From an uncultured Collinsella sp. (GTDB lineage: Bacteria > Actinomycetota > Coriobacteriia > Coriobacteriales > Coriobacteriaceae), in the NCBI GenBank assembly GCA_958415665.1, contig CATYZK010000010.1, forward strand, positions 1-63,162: a stretch of DNA of 63,162 nt, given 5' to 3'. The notes under the pieces were generated by a model, which saw nothing but the letters and a program-made list of their open reading frames with translations, made no database searches and had not been told where the DNA came from. The translations under genes and the position numbers were made by a program. This document shows, in pieces, positions 8,389 through 16,717 of this stretch (the first letter of the stretch is position 1; the number at the start of each line of letters is the position of its first letter).

Positions 8389-8701
8389 CAGGACCGCAGC
8401 TGATTTGCTACCGCCCGTGACCCCTGGCGAGCTTCTCAAAGAGGAGTTTCTCGTCCCTATGGGCATTTCTCAATATCGTCTTGCAAAGGAGACCGGGATT
8501 CCGGCTCAGCGCATCGGGCAGATTATCTTGGGCAAGCGTCGTGTGACTGCCGACACCGATCTTCGTCTTTGTCGCTATTTTTGCCTGACAGATGGCTATT
8601 GGCTTCGCGCTCAGGTGGCGTTTGACCTCGAGGCAGAGAAGAGGCGGATTGAACCGGAGCTCGATAAGATCATTCCTGTTCAGCAGGCCATTGCATTGTA
8701 G
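8360..8701 (+). CDS. higA: HigA-type XRE antitoxin
   Basis: A 113-aa HigA-family antitoxin. The helix-turn-helix spans about residues 25-70 (GISQYRLAKETGIPAQRIGQ), preceded by the family signature PPVTPGELLKEEFL. It neutralises HigB and probably represses the operon via the palindrome at 8083-8095. The start at 8360 is taken because the family begins just before the PPVTPGE motif and a purine-rich GGGGATGG lies upstream. An in-frame ATG at 8285 would add a segment that only mirrors the toxin reading frame. The 29-nt overlap with higB suggests coupled translation. Confidence 0.87.
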   Translation: MSKSSIITSDRTAADLLPPVTPGELLKEEFLVPMGISQYRLAKETGIPAQRIGQIILGKRRVTADTDLRLCRYFCLTDGYWLRAQVAFDLEAEKRRIEPELDKIIPVQQAIAL

Positions 8702-8724
8702 CGCCCAATGATGTTGAGGTTGGA

Positions 8725-9051
8725 GTGATGATGAGACGCCGGCAGTCTGCCGCATATAGTCCTGGCGGATGTGGGTGCGGCTTGCTGTTGCTCCCGGTTA
8801 TTGCCGTGAGCATTGGCATGATGTTTGCGCTTGCTGGCCTTGCTGCAGCAGCGTTTGTGCTGCTTATTATTGCCATTGGCGTGACGATCTGGCTCTATCG
8901 TTGCCGCGAGCAACGTCGTGCCGACGGCAAAACCAATGTGGGATGGGTTGTCTTTTTGGTCATCGCGTATCTGTTGAGCATCAGCTACCTGGTGTTCTTT
9001 GTCCTGTTGATGATTAGCGCCTTTACCGGGGAATCCATCACGGTGGGCTAA
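8725..9051 (+). CDS. Small membrane protein, unknown function
   Basis: A 108-aa protein that I do not recognise. Two or three hydrophobic segments are visible, about residues 18-57 (long enough for two helices) and 73-102, with an Arg-rich loop (YRCREQRRADGK) between them. By the positive-inside rule that loop is cytoplasmic. The start codon is GTG followed by two ATGs; GAGG lies upstream. It begins 23 nt after higA and may share its transcript, but nothing links it functionally to the toxin. Confidence 0.6.
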   Translation: MMMRRRQSAAYSPGGCGCGLLLLPVIAVSIGMMFALAGLAAAAFVLLIIAIGVTIWLYRCREQRRADGKTNVGWVVFLVIAYLLSISYLVFFVLLMISAFTGESITVG

Positions 9052-9188
9052 ACGCGCTTTTCCAAGCGTCGGATTTGCGGTTTGACTTTCATTTGAATGT
9101 TCGTACAATGGCCGTGGTCGAATCTAGAGACATCTTCGGCCGCGTGTCCTGTGCGCAGGGCATTTCCGAGTTTTGGAAAGAAAAAAGT

Positions 9189-10601
9189 ATGCAAGAGAAT
9201 AGGATCGATGCATTTGAGCGCAAGCTCGATGCCGGGCTCGTGCTATCCATCGTAGCGACGGGCATCATGTCATTTTCGGGCGTGTGCGTAGAGACGGCGA
9301 TGAATGTCACGTTTCCAACGCTGATGCGCGAATTTGGGGTCAATACCGCAACTGTTCAGTGGCTCACCACGGCATATCTGCTGGTGCTTGCCGCCGTTGT
9401 CCCCGTATCGGGTTTCTTGAACCGGCGGTTTAAAACCAAGCACGTCTTTTGTTTCGCCATGGCGTTCTATATCGCGGGCATCGTGTGCGGTATGACGGCC
9501 CAGGTTTTTCCGGCATTATTGCTGGGACGTGTGCTCGAGGGAATCGGCACGGGCGTCGCGCTGCCACTCATGTTCAATATCATTACCGAGCAGGCGCCCC
9601 AGGAGCGCCTGGGCCTTATGATGGGCATCGGTTCATTGGTCACGGCCGTGGCACCTGCTGTGGGCCCGTCGGTGGGCGGATGGCTTTCCGAGACGTTTGG
9701 CTGGCGCGCGATTTTCGCCGCACTGCTTCCCCTGTTGCTCGTAGCTTATGTGTTGGGCATTTCTTCCATTCGTCAAAGCCATAAGGTTTCCCGCGAGTCG
9801 TTTGATGTTCCGGGGTGGCTGTGTCTTGCCGCATCGTTTGCGTGTCTGGTGCTTGCGGTCGATGAGGGGGCGAATCTTGGCTGGACGAGTCCGGCAATCA
9901 TCGTTTTGTTTGTCGCGTTTGTCATCCTACTGACCCTCTTTGTGCGCCGCGAGCGTTCGTGCGATGCGCCGTTAATCAATCTGGGTATTTTCGGTCGACA
10001 GGGCTATGTGTTTGGATTGGGCGTTGCGGTGTCGCTGCAGTTTACCGTTTTGGGCTTCTCGTTTCTGCTGCCTTCCTTTGCCCAGCTCGTTTTGGGCGTG
10101 GGCCAGACGGAGGCCGGCTCGATTCTTCTGTGGGGCTGTCTGGTCGGTGCCGTCTTGGCTCCGTTTTCGGGGCAGCTGCTCGATCGATTTGGTGCTCGAC
10201 TCCCTATCATGCTCGGCGTCGGCCTTTCATTGCTTGCGACTTGCCTGTATGCAGCGATGATTACGCGCCTCTCGACGATGCAGCTGGCGTTGGTGTATGT
10301 GGTGTTTGCCTCCGGACAAGGCCTCATGTACGGCAACAACATGACGTGTGCGTTGCGCTTTTTGCCCGCCGAGGCCAAGCCGGACGGCAACGCCATGTTT
10401 ACGACTCTGCAGCAGCTCTCGGGTGCTATCGGTACCAGTGTGATTGCCGCCGTGGTAAATGCCGCTCAGGACGGTGTTGCCGATTCGGCCATGGCGCAGG
10501 CGACGGCAAACGGTGCCCAGTCGGCGACGCTGGTGCTTGTCTGCGCGATGGCGCTCTCGTTTGTCTTTGCGCTGCTCGAGACGGGGCGGGCTCGCCGCTA
10601 G
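9189..10601 (+). CDS. MFS multidrug-type exporter (DHA2/EmrB-like)
   Basis: A 470-aa major facilitator with about 14 predicted membrane helices, the layout of DHA2 (14-TMS) drug:H+ antiporters. The segment NVTFPTLMREF in the first helix region, LLLGRVLEGIGTGVALPL (motif B-like) and VAPAVGPSVGGWL (motif C, antiporter signature) support export. The substrate cannot be predicted. Start 9189 has GGAAAG upstream and removes a 38-residue non-family extension. It appears monocistronic, with no regulator next to it. Confidence 0.85.
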   Translation: MQENRIDAFERKLDAGLVLSIVATGIMSFSGVCVETAMNVTFPTLMREFGVNTATVQWLTTAYLLVLAAVVPVSGFLNRRFKTKHVFCFAMAFYIAGIVCGMTAQVFPALLLGRVLEGIGTGVALPLMFNIITEQAPQERLGLMMGIGSLVTAVAPAVGPSVGGWLSETFGWRAIFAALLPLLLVAYVLGISSIRQSHKVSRESFDVPGWLCLAASFACLVLAVDEGANLGWTSPAIIVLFVAFVILLTLFVRRERSCDAPLINLGIFGRQGYVFGLGVAVSLQFTVLGFSFLLPSFAQLVLGVGQTEAGSILLWGCLVGAVLAPFSGQLLDRFGARLPIMLGVGLSLLATCLYAAMITRLSTMQLALVYVVFASGQGLMYGNNMTCALRFLPAEAKPDGNAMFTTLQQLSGAIGTSVIAAVVNAAQDGVADSAMAQATANGAQSATLVLVCAMALSFVFALLETGRARR

Positions 10602-10664
10602 TTCTTTCGCTGCTTGGCAATTTCATTTGCAGCCTTAGCTCTCAGCTAATGAATTCAAGTTCAA

Positions 10665-10716
10665 TCCTTCCTACGATGGGCTGTGTGCCGGCACGGTGGC
10701 CGGATCGTAGGAAGGA
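10665..10716 (+). promoter_or_regulatory. Hairpin sequestering the ribosome-binding site of the FxLYD gene
   Basis: TCCTTCCTACGAT (10665-10677) and ATCGTAGGAAGGA (10704-10716) are perfectly complementary over 13 bp. The right arm contains the ribosome-binding site AGGAAGGA, six bases before the ATG at 10723. An inner CCGGC/GCCGG pair extends the stem. As RNA this would block initiation; as DNA it could be an operator. Confidence 0.6.
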
Positions 10717-10722
10717 TGCATA

Positions 10723-11166
10723 ATGGCAAAAGAAGGAAAGAAGCCGATCGGTAAGATCGTTCTGGGCATAATCGTTGTGCTCGTTATCGTCGGCGCTGTG
10801 GGTTCCATGGGCGGCAACTCCTCTGACTCATCTACGGGCGATGTGTCGAAACCTGCCGAGGCATCGCAGCAGGCCGAGGAGCAAAAAGAGCCGCAGGAGC
10901 CTTATACGATTGCCGACGAGGTCGAGGATACCTCTAATCAGTTCGCCTATAAGATCACGGGTACGTTGACCAATAACACGGACAAGGAAAAGAGCTACAT
11001 TCAGATCGAGTACGTTTTGTATGATGCTGATGGCAACCAGGTTGGAACTGCCCTCGCGAACACCAATCATCTGAAGGCGGGTGGCTCCTGGAAGTTTGAG
11101 GCTCTGGGTACGGTATCTCCCGATCAGGTCGCCAGCTGGGAACGCTCGGATGTAAGCGGTTTCTAG
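10723..11166 (+). CDS. FxLYD-domain membrane-anchored protein
   Basis: A 147-aa protein with a short basic N-terminus, one hydrophobic helix (about residues 10-30, KIVLGIIVVLVIVGAVG), a Ser/Glu/Gln-rich low-complexity linker (31-60) and a C-terminal FxLYD-type beta-sandwich (about 65-147). In that domain YKITGTLTNNT is followed by IEYVLYDADGNQVGTA and WKFEAL. The FxLYD pattern is seen here as YVLYD. It is likely exposed outside the membrane with an N-in/C-out anchor. Its function is unknown. Its ribosome-binding site lies inside a strong hairpin. It precedes an HTH protein and a Ser/Thr kinase on the same strand. Confidence 0.75.
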   Translation: MAKEGKKPIGKIVLGIIVVLVIVGAVGSMGGNSSDSSTGDVSKPAEASQQAEEQKEPQEPYTIADEVEDTSNQFAYKITGTLTNNTDKEKSYIQIEYVLYDADGNQVGTALANTNHLKAGGSWKFEALGTVSPDQVASWERSDVSGF

Positions 11167-11199
11167 CATGCTGTATGTGCTTGGGGGAGGTGAAGTCGT

Positions 11200-11622
11200 A
11201 TGCCCGATAAAAAGTTGACTGAGGAGCTGCTCAACGAGCTGCTCGATGCGCCGAGCATCGATGGTTATATCAAGGAACACGACTTTGCCGCCCCTTCGCT
11301 TTCGGACTACCTCCAGCAGTTACTGCAAGAGAAGGGTTTGGAGCGCTCTCGCGTGGTACGTATGGCCGACCTCAACGAGACGTTTGGCTATCAGATCTTT
11401 ACCGGCGCACGCCATCCGAGTCGCAACAAGGTGCTGCAGATTGCCTTTGCGATGGCGCTGTCGATGAAAGAGACCAATCGGGCGTTAACGGCTGCCGGGG
11501 TCAGTGTCCTCAACTGCAAAGACCGTCGCGACGCGATTATCATTTTTTTTATCGATCGAGGGTGCAGCCTGCAAAAGGTCAACGAAGAGCTGTACCGCTT
11601 TGGCGAGGAAACGGTGAGTTGA
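11200..11622 (+). CDS. Helix-turn-helix (XRE-like) protein paired with a kinase
   Basis: A 140-aa protein with a central helix-turn-helix-like region at about residues 30-90 (LSDYLQQLLQEKGLERSRVV, then FGYQIFTGARHPSRNKVLQI). The C-terminal part carries DRRDAIIIFFIDRGCSLQKV. It has no membrane segment. The GAR-P-R spacing resembles XRE recognition helices, but DNA binding is inferred. GGGGGAGG sits before the start. The next gene is a Ser/Thr protein kinase, so the pair may form a signalling unit in which this protein is target or output regulator. Confidence 0.65.
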   Translation: MPDKKLTEELLNELLDAPSIDGYIKEHDFAAPSLSDYLQQLLQEKGLERSRVVRMADLNETFGYQIFTGARHPSRNKVLQIAFAMALSMKETNRALTAAGVSVLNCKDRRDAIIIFFIDRGCSLQKVNEELYRFGEETVS

Positions 11623-11669
11623 CGGTTGCCGCCGAGGGCAGTGCCGCTGTTGCCGAAAAACATGCACAT

Positions 11670-11705
11670 GCAGGGCGTGGATGCCGCACGGTGTCCACGC
11701 CCTGC
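11670..11705 (+). other. Stem-loop between the HTH gene and the kinase gene
   Basis: GCAGGGCGTGGA (11670-11681) and TCCACGCCCTGC (11694-11705) form a perfect 12-bp stem ending three bases before the first candidate kinase start (ATG 11709). It has no T tract, so it is not a classical terminator. It occupies the place of a ribosome-binding site. Confidence 0.6.
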
Positions 11706-11708
11706 GTT

Positions 11709-13112
11709 ATGATGGGCGCTATGGATACTCAGGACCCCACATATGCCGACGATGAATTGATGGCTGAGCTCGCGGAGCACTTGTCTTCGCTTGCTCGCGA
11801 TGACAGCTATCGCGTGGATCGCGTGATTAAGCGCTCACCGGTCGAGACAACCGAGCTCGTATATTTTGAGGGTTCTGGCGGCGGTTCGCTTGGGCCTTTT
11901 GTTCGCAAGCGCATCGATGCGTCGGCGCAGATTGGTGGCGCCTACGGGCGTCTGTTTGCAGCCCAGCGAGCGGGCCGTCGATTTGAGCACCTGCCCAGAA
12001 TTGTTGACTGTCGCCGCATCGGCGATGACCTCGACGTGGTCATGGAATACATCGAAGGTGAGACGCTCGAGGCGTTGGTGGCCCGCTTGGGCGCTACGCC
12101 CGATTACGCGCGCGAGCTGTTCCCGGCGCTGTGCGATGCGGCAGAAGAGCTCCATGCCGGCTTTGCGCCGGCGGGGGAGGTGGCTGTGCCGGTGATTCAC
12201 CGCGACCTTAAGCCATCGAATATTATCGTGTCAGGCGCGAGCTATACGCCCGATGCGGGCATGACGTTTTCGTCGCTGGTGATTATCGACTTGGGAATCG
12301 CGCGCATGTGGCGCGAGGGAGCCGATGCCGATACCGTTAAGTTTGGTACGCGTCCCTATGCGCCACCCGAGCAGTACGGTTTTGGCCAGACGAGCGTTCG
12401 CAGCGATGTCTACGCGCTGGGCGCCTTACTGTTCTTTTGCCTGACGGGAGCAGACCCCAAGCCAGGCCTGGATATGTGCGAGCAATGTGAGTCTCAAGAC
12501 GTCCCTGCGCCGCTGGCCGATGTCATTTGCATGGCGATGTCCCTCGATCCAGCAAAACGTTTTGCAAGTGCTGCTGCGCTGGGAAATGCCGCGCGTGCAT
12601 CGTATGCGTTGTCCACTCCGGCACTGTCATCCGAGTCGAACGTTGCTTCTTCCCAAGAGTCTCCGGAGCGACAAACCGTTCAACCCGCATCCGTGCTTTC
12701 CGCAGATCAGCCTCAGGGTGGACTATCGTTGGTGTCCGAGCGCCCGAGCCTGCTCTCTCGCATCCCCGATGCTGTCGGACGCATTTGGAACGCATTTGTC
12801 TACCTATCGCTGCTTGTTTTCTTCGCCGGGAGCCATTTCGCCGTTTTTCATCCTACGGGTGCCAACCAAAGCTACCCGATGTGGTTTCTCGCGATTGAGT
12901 ATTTTGTCTTTGTCGACGGTCTTGTGGTGCTCATTCATTTCGCGATGCTCAATAAACGCCGTCTGCGTCGGCGATTCGAGGTGCTAGATAGATATCGCGG
13001 CAAGAGGCTTGCAGTGCTCTGGCTCAAGGCCATGGGCGTGCTCTTGTTGACGATGATTCTCATCGTTGCCATTGCCAATGCGACCGGTGTCGTCGATACC
13101 TCCGCCACCTAA
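11709..13112 (+). CDS. Serine/threonine protein kinase with C-terminal membrane segments
   Basis: A 467-aa eukaryotic-type kinase. The ATP-binding Lys is probably in GPFVRKRID (about residue 65). The catalytic loop HRDLKPSNI is at 164, the Mg-binding motif is DLG (at 194) rather than DFG, and the substrate-binding loop GTRPYAPPEQYGFGQ is at about 214-228. After the kinase domain (to about 300) comes a low-complexity Ser/Gln/Pro linker. Two hydrophobic segments follow, near residues 365-385 and 400-415, with a last one near 440-460. No PASTA or other sensor domain is seen. The start is uncertain: ATGs at 11709, 11712 and 11721 all lack a clear ribosome-binding site. The gene follows the HTH gene and ends at a bidirectional terminator. 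Confidence 0.85.
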   Translation: MMGAMDTQDPTYADDELMAELAEHLSSLARDDSYRVDRVIKRSPVETTELVYFEGSGGGSLGPFVRKRIDASAQIGGAYGRLFAAQRAGRRFEHLPRIVDCRRIGDDLDVVMEYIEGETLEALVARLGATPDYARELFPALCDAAEELHAGFAPAGEVAVPVIHRDLKPSNIIVSGASYTPDAGMTFSSLVIIDLGIARMWREGADADTVKFGTRPYAPPEQYGFGQTSVRSDVYALGALLFFCLTGADPKPGLDMCEQCESQDVPAPLADVICMAMSLDPAKRFASAAALGNAARASYALSTPALSSESNVASSQESPERQTVQPASVLSADQPQGGLSLVSERPSLLSRIPDAVGRIWNAFVYLSLLVFFAGSHFAVFHPTGANQSYPMWFLAIEYFVFVDGLVVLIHFAMLNKRRLRRRFEVLDRYRGKRLAVLWLKAMGVLLLTMILIVAIANATGVVDTSAT

Positions 13113-13116
13113 AAGA

Positions 13117-13142
13117 AAAGGGCCCCGTTTGGGGCCCTTTTC
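13117..13142. terminator. Bidirectional terminator between kinase and wall-hydrolase genes
   Basis: AAAAGGGCCCC, a GTTT loop and GGGGCCCTTTT form a perfect stem with A/T flanks on both sides. It sits between two convergent genes. Confidence 0.9.
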
Positions 13143-13150
13143 AGCTGTAC

Positions 13151-14299
13151 TTAGATGCGGTTCATCTGAGCGGCGACCTTGTTGTACCAGTCCTGCCACG
13201 TGGGCGGGCAGTACTTTTTGGCCGCTGCCGGGGTAAGGGTGGAGCCGTAGTTGGCGCCCAGGTAGGCAACATGAGCGGAGATGCCCTCGCTCCAGCTGCC
13301 AAAGCTGCGCCAACCGCCGCCACGAGCGCTCCAGCCCCAGGCGTTGTAGGAATTGGCGCAATAAGTGCCCTTGGTGCTCTCGATGCAGGCGATGGCGGGG
13401 GACCAACGGGGGTCGACACCGGTATTCCAAGCGGCGACGGCAAAGTTATAGCCCTGGCCTGCCATGGGGGAGCCGGCAAGATAATTGTCGATGCGGCTCG
13501 TCCACTCGTTAATGAACGTATCGTAATCGGAGTTACCGGTATTGGCGTTGTTCACCGTGGTGTCGATGGTGGTGTTGGTGTTTGTGGCCTGGCTGCTGGA
13601 ATTGCTGCCGCTTACGCCCTCGCCCGAGAGCTTCTCGGCGGCAGCGGCCTTGTCGGCCTCAAGCTTGGCAAGCTCGGCGGCATTTTCCTGCTCGGCTTTT
13701 GCCTGCGCCTCGCTGCGGAGCTGCTGGGCCTGGGCTAGCGCATCCTCGGCGTTTTTCTGCTCTGCCTCAAGCTGCGACTTGGCCTGCTGGAGTTCGGCCT
13801 TGTTCTGCTCGAGTTCGGTTTGCATGTTGTTGAGCTCTTCGATCTCGTCGACGCTCGAGCTCGTGATCTGGTTGGTGTATTTGCAGGTGGTGATGAACTC
13901 ACCCAGGCTCTGCGCGTTGACCAGGAAGCTCACGATGGGATTGGTGCCCTTCTGGTACTTGTACAGATCGCGCATGGCGGAGCTTGCCTTGGCCTGCTGC
14001 TCGGGAAGCTTAGCCTCGATTTCCTCGATGCTCGCCTCGTTGGAGTCGATCTGCTTTTGCAGGTCGTCGAGTTTGGTGCGGGCATCGTTGTAGGCGCTCG
14101 TGGCGGCTTCAATTTTTTGCTGCGCGGCGGAAAGCTGATCCTGCGTTGCCTGCGAGGCGGCATACGCCGCAACGGGGGAGAGCATCGGCGTGGCAGTCAG
14201 TGCGACAGCGAGTGCGGCGCTCGTGATGATACGAGCCGGCTTCGACGCGATGAGCGCTGCGACGCGATGATTCGAATGCTGCATCCAATCCCTCTGCAA
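13151..14299 (-). CDS. Secreted coiled-coil protein with a lysozyme-like wall-hydrolase domain
   Basis: A 382-aa exported protein. A signal peptide spans about residues 15-47 (basic start, hydrophobic SAALAVALTATPMLSP, cleavage near AAYAAS). Residues 50-225 are a long Ala/Gln/Glu/Lys-rich coiled coil like the N-terminal part of many Gram-positive wall hydrolases (PcsB/CwlO style). A Ser/Asn/Thr linker (230-260) leads to a C-terminal domain (about 262-382). There YNFAVAAWNTGVDPRWSP and ACIESTKGTYC, followed by AWGWSARGG, resemble lysozyme/glucosaminidase-like domains; the Glu in CIESTKG is the candidate acid. The start may be 14299 or 14284. The exact enzyme activity is not certain. Confidence 0.75.
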   Translation of the reverse strand: MQRDWMQHSNHRVAALIASKPARIITSAALAVALTATPMLSPVAAYAASQATQDQLSAAQQKIEAATSAYNDARTKLDDLQKQIDSNEASIEEIEAKLPEQQAKASSAMRDLYKYQKGTNPIVSFLVNAQSLGEFITTCKYTNQITSSSVDEIEELNNMQTELEQNKAELQQAKSQLEAEQKNAEDALAQAQQLRSEAQAKAEQENAAELAKLEADKAAAAEKLSGEGVSGSNSSSQATNTNTTIDTTVNNANTGNSDYDTFINEWTSRIDNYLAGSPMAGQGYNFAVAAWNTGVDPRWSPAIACIESTKGTYCANSYNAWGWSARGGGWRSFGSWSEGISAHVAYLGANYGSTLTPAAAKKYCPPTWQDWYNKVAAQMNRI

Positions 14300-14346
14300 T
14301 CAATCGTAGGTTATGGTTCGAACGGTATTCTACTACTGCTTTCGAC

Positions 14347-14392
14347 CTCAACTTGAACCTTAAAGGTTCCAAAGGGTCAAGTTGAACTTGAG
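14347..14392. promoter_or_regulatory. Cluster of TCAACTTGA/TCAAGTTGA motifs upstream of the wall-hydrolase gene
   Basis: CCTCAACTTGAA (from 14347) and, further on, GTCAAGTTGAACTTGAGG form nested inverted repeats around ACCTTAAAGGTT. A related CAACTTGAAGGTTGAGG occurs at 63123-63139 at the window end. The pattern resembles MerR-type operators, but the regulator is unknown. The remainder of the gap from 14300 to 14518 shows nothing else that I can name. Confidence 0.4.
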
Positions 14393-14518
14393 GCTTTGGC
14401 TTTGACCTGCAGTTATAGTGAATTGTTGAGAAACCATAGAGTTCAACTTTAACGTTATGGAACTCGGCCTGATCGCAGATTCACGCCTTAAGAGCTACTC
14501 CAACATGGGGTTTTGCAC

Positions 14519-15151
14519 CTATAGGGTTCCCTCGCGGCGAGCCTGCTCAACTTCTTCGAGCGCCTCGGCTGGGGTGAAGGAACACGTGCCGTCGCCGAGC
14601 TTGACTGTTTGGATATCGTCTCCGACATGCACCTCTCCGCCTCGAAGCACCACACCGAAAATGCCCTCGTGGGGAAAGATGCAATCACCGGCGAGATAGT
14701 AGATAGCACAGCGGGTGTGGCAGACCTTGCCGATCTGGCTGATCTCGACCAGAACGTCGTTGCCGATCTTGAGCTGTGTGCCCAAGGGGAGCGAAAGCAA
14801 GTTGATGCCTTGTGTGGTGAAATTCTCCCCAAAGTCGCCTTCGTGCACATCGAGCCCGCGACGCTGTGCCGTCTGGATTGATTCTGCGGCCAAAAACGAG
14901 ACTTGGCGGTGCCAGTGCCCGGCGTGCGCATCGGAAGCGAGACCAAACTGCTCAATGACGGTATCGTGCTCATCGGAGACGGGCGACTTGCGTGTGCCTT
15001 TGTGCGCCGACGTGTTAATCGAGACGATGCGGGCGGATCCTTCGTAGGCGTTGCTGGCGGTGCGTAGGGGAGCGGTTGTCTGTGAGCGTTCCGCTAGCTC
15101 GCGTTTTGCAGCGTCAAGGATGGGGTTGTCGGCCAGATGTTCTTGGGGCAC
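14519..15151 (-). CDS. MOSC domain protein
   Basis: A 210-aa MOSC-domain protein, the C-terminal module of molybdenum-cofactor sulfurases that is also found alone in YiiM-like proteins. Visible pieces are SDAHAGHWHRQVSFLAAESI, HEGDFGENFTTQGINL, ISQIGKVCHTRCAIYY and GEVHVGDDI. The two Cys of VCHTRC are candidates for sulfur carriage or metal binding. GTG at 15151 is chosen as start, with GAAAGG a few bases upstream. No molybdenum-cofactor genes are adjacent, so the role is open. About 60 residues precede the MOSC core. Confidence 0.8.
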   Translation of the reverse strand: MPQEHLADNPILDAAKRELAERSQTTAPLRTASNAYEGSARIVSINTSAHKGTRKSPVSDEHDTVIEQFGLASDAHAGHWHRQVSFLAAESIQTAQRRGLDVHEGDFGENFTTQGINLLSLPLGTQLKIGNDVLVEISQIGKVCHTRCAIYYLAGDCIFPHEGIFGVVLRGGEVHVGDDIQTVKLGDGTCSFTPAEALEEVEQARREGTL

Positions 15152-15376
15152 GCGTGCGCCTTTCGCTTATGAGATTGACAGTATGTTGAATCCTACAACA
15201 ACGGTAGGTTCATTGCCCGTTGTCGTACAGCGGTGAGTGCCGTCTTTGCGCCGAGTTTGCTTCTCCGATTGCCATAGATACGGTGGAGCTTTGGGCGCCG
15301 GCGGCTTGGCACGCTAGAATAAATCAGTTGCGCAAAGACCGCCCGTTGTGTGGGCAGTTCATGATAGGAAGTTTCC

Positions 15377-16633
15377 ATGGCATTGCAGTTTACAGAGCGC
15401 GAGTTTATTCCCGTGCTGCTCGGTGGCGACATCAACGCCTATTCGGTGGCGCGCGCCTTCTATGAGGAGTACCAGGTCAAGAGTCTGGTCTTTGGCAAGT
15501 ATCAGACGGGTCCCGCGTACCGCAGCCAGATTATCGACTACACGCCCAACGTGGATATCGATACCATGCCCGTGATGCTCAGGACCGTCAACGGCATTGC
15601 CCAAGCGCATGCCGATAAGACGATTGTCCTTGTGGGCTGTGGCGATAACTATGTTGCCCTCGTGGCTCAGGCCAAGGATGCCCATGAGTTGGCGGATAAC
15701 ATCGTCGCGCCTTACGCTCCCTATAGCATGCTTGAGCAGTGTCAGAAGAAGGAGATCTTCTACGAGCTGTGCGAGAAGCATGGCGTGCCCTATCCGCATA
15801 CCTTTACCTTCACCATGGCGATGCTGAACGCCCAAGGCGAGGCGCCTGCCGAAGTGCTCGACCAGATCGATTTTCCCTACCCGATGATTCTGAAGCCTTC
15901 TGACGGCATCATGTGGTGGCAGCACGAGTTCGAGGGCCAGAAAAAGGCCTATGAGATTGCCGACCGTGCCGAGCTGGAACAGGTCATTCGCGACTCGTAT
16001 GCCAGCGGCTACACCGACGACCTGATCTTGCAGGATCGCGTGCCCGGCAATGACGAGTACATGCGCGTGCTCACCAGTTATTCCGACCGCAACGGCAAGG
16101 TGCGCATGATGTGCCTGGGTCACGTGCTGCTCGAGGAGCATCAGCCTCACGGTGTCGGCAACCACGCCTGTATCATCACCGAGCCCAATGACGAGCTCAT
16201 GGGCGGCGTGCGCAAGTTGCTCGAGGACCTTCACTTTGTGGGCTATTCCAACTTTGACGTTAAGTACGACGAGCGCGACGGCTCGTTTAAGTTCTTTGAT
16301 TTCAACACGCGCCAAGGTCGCAGCAACTACTACGTCACTAACAGCGGCTTTAACGTTGCCAAGTATGTGGTGGACGAGTATGTGTTCAACCGCCCGTTTG
16401 AGCCGGAGTTTGTGACGGCGCAGGACGAGGCGCTGTGGATGGTCGTCCCCATGGGCGTCGTCGACAAGTACGTCAAGGATCCCGAGCTGCGCGCGAAGGT
16501 GCATCGCCTGGACAAGGAAGGCAAGGGCGCCGACCCTTCGTTTATGAAGGGCGACTTTGTCTTTAACCGCTGGCTGCGCATGTGGCACACCAAGCTGCGC
16601 CACTTTAAGCTGTTCAAGACGTATTACAAGTAG
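15377..16633 (+). CDS. ATP-grasp ligase, probable D-aspartate ligase
   Basis: A 418-aa ATP-grasp enzyme resembling the D-aspartate ligase (Aslfm) family that attaches D-Asp to the peptidoglycan stem. The N-terminal FIPVLLGGDINAYSVARAFY is very like that family. ATP-grasp landmarks are YPMILKPSDGIMWW, LILQDRVPGNDEYM and the Mg-binding FKFFDFNTRQGRSNYY. Length matches (about 410-430 aa). The next gene, 84 bp on, is an aspartate/glutamate racemase family protein that could supply D-Asp. A possible promoter is TTGGGC, an 18-bp gap and TAGAAT just upstream. Other carboxylate-amine ligases remain possible. Confidence 0.7.
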   Translation: MALQFTEREFIPVLLGGDINAYSVARAFYEEYQVKSLVFGKYQTGPAYRSQIIDYTPNVDIDTMPVMLRTVNGIAQAHADKTIVLVGCGDNYVALVAQAKDAHELADNIVAPYAPYSMLEQCQKKEIFYELCEKHGVPYPHTFTFTMAMLNAQGEAPAEVLDQIDFPYPMILKPSDGIMWWQHEFEGQKKAYEIADRAELEQVIRDSYASGYTDDLILQDRVPGNDEYMRVLTSYSDRNGKVRMMCLGHVLLEEHQPHGVGNHACIITEPNDELMGGVRKLLEDLHFVGYSNFDVKYDERDGSFKFFDFNTRQGRSNYYVTNSGFNVAKYVVDEYVFNRPFEPEFVTAQDEALWMVVPMGVVDKYVKDPELRAKVHRLDKEGKGADPSFMKGDFVFNRWLRMWHTKLRHFKLFKTYYK

Positions 16634-16717
16634 ATGAGTGCGGCGCCCGTCCGGTTTACATCGGGCGGGCGCGGGTATGATACGCGCAATTGCGCAAGCG
16701 TCACCAAGGAGGCGGCG

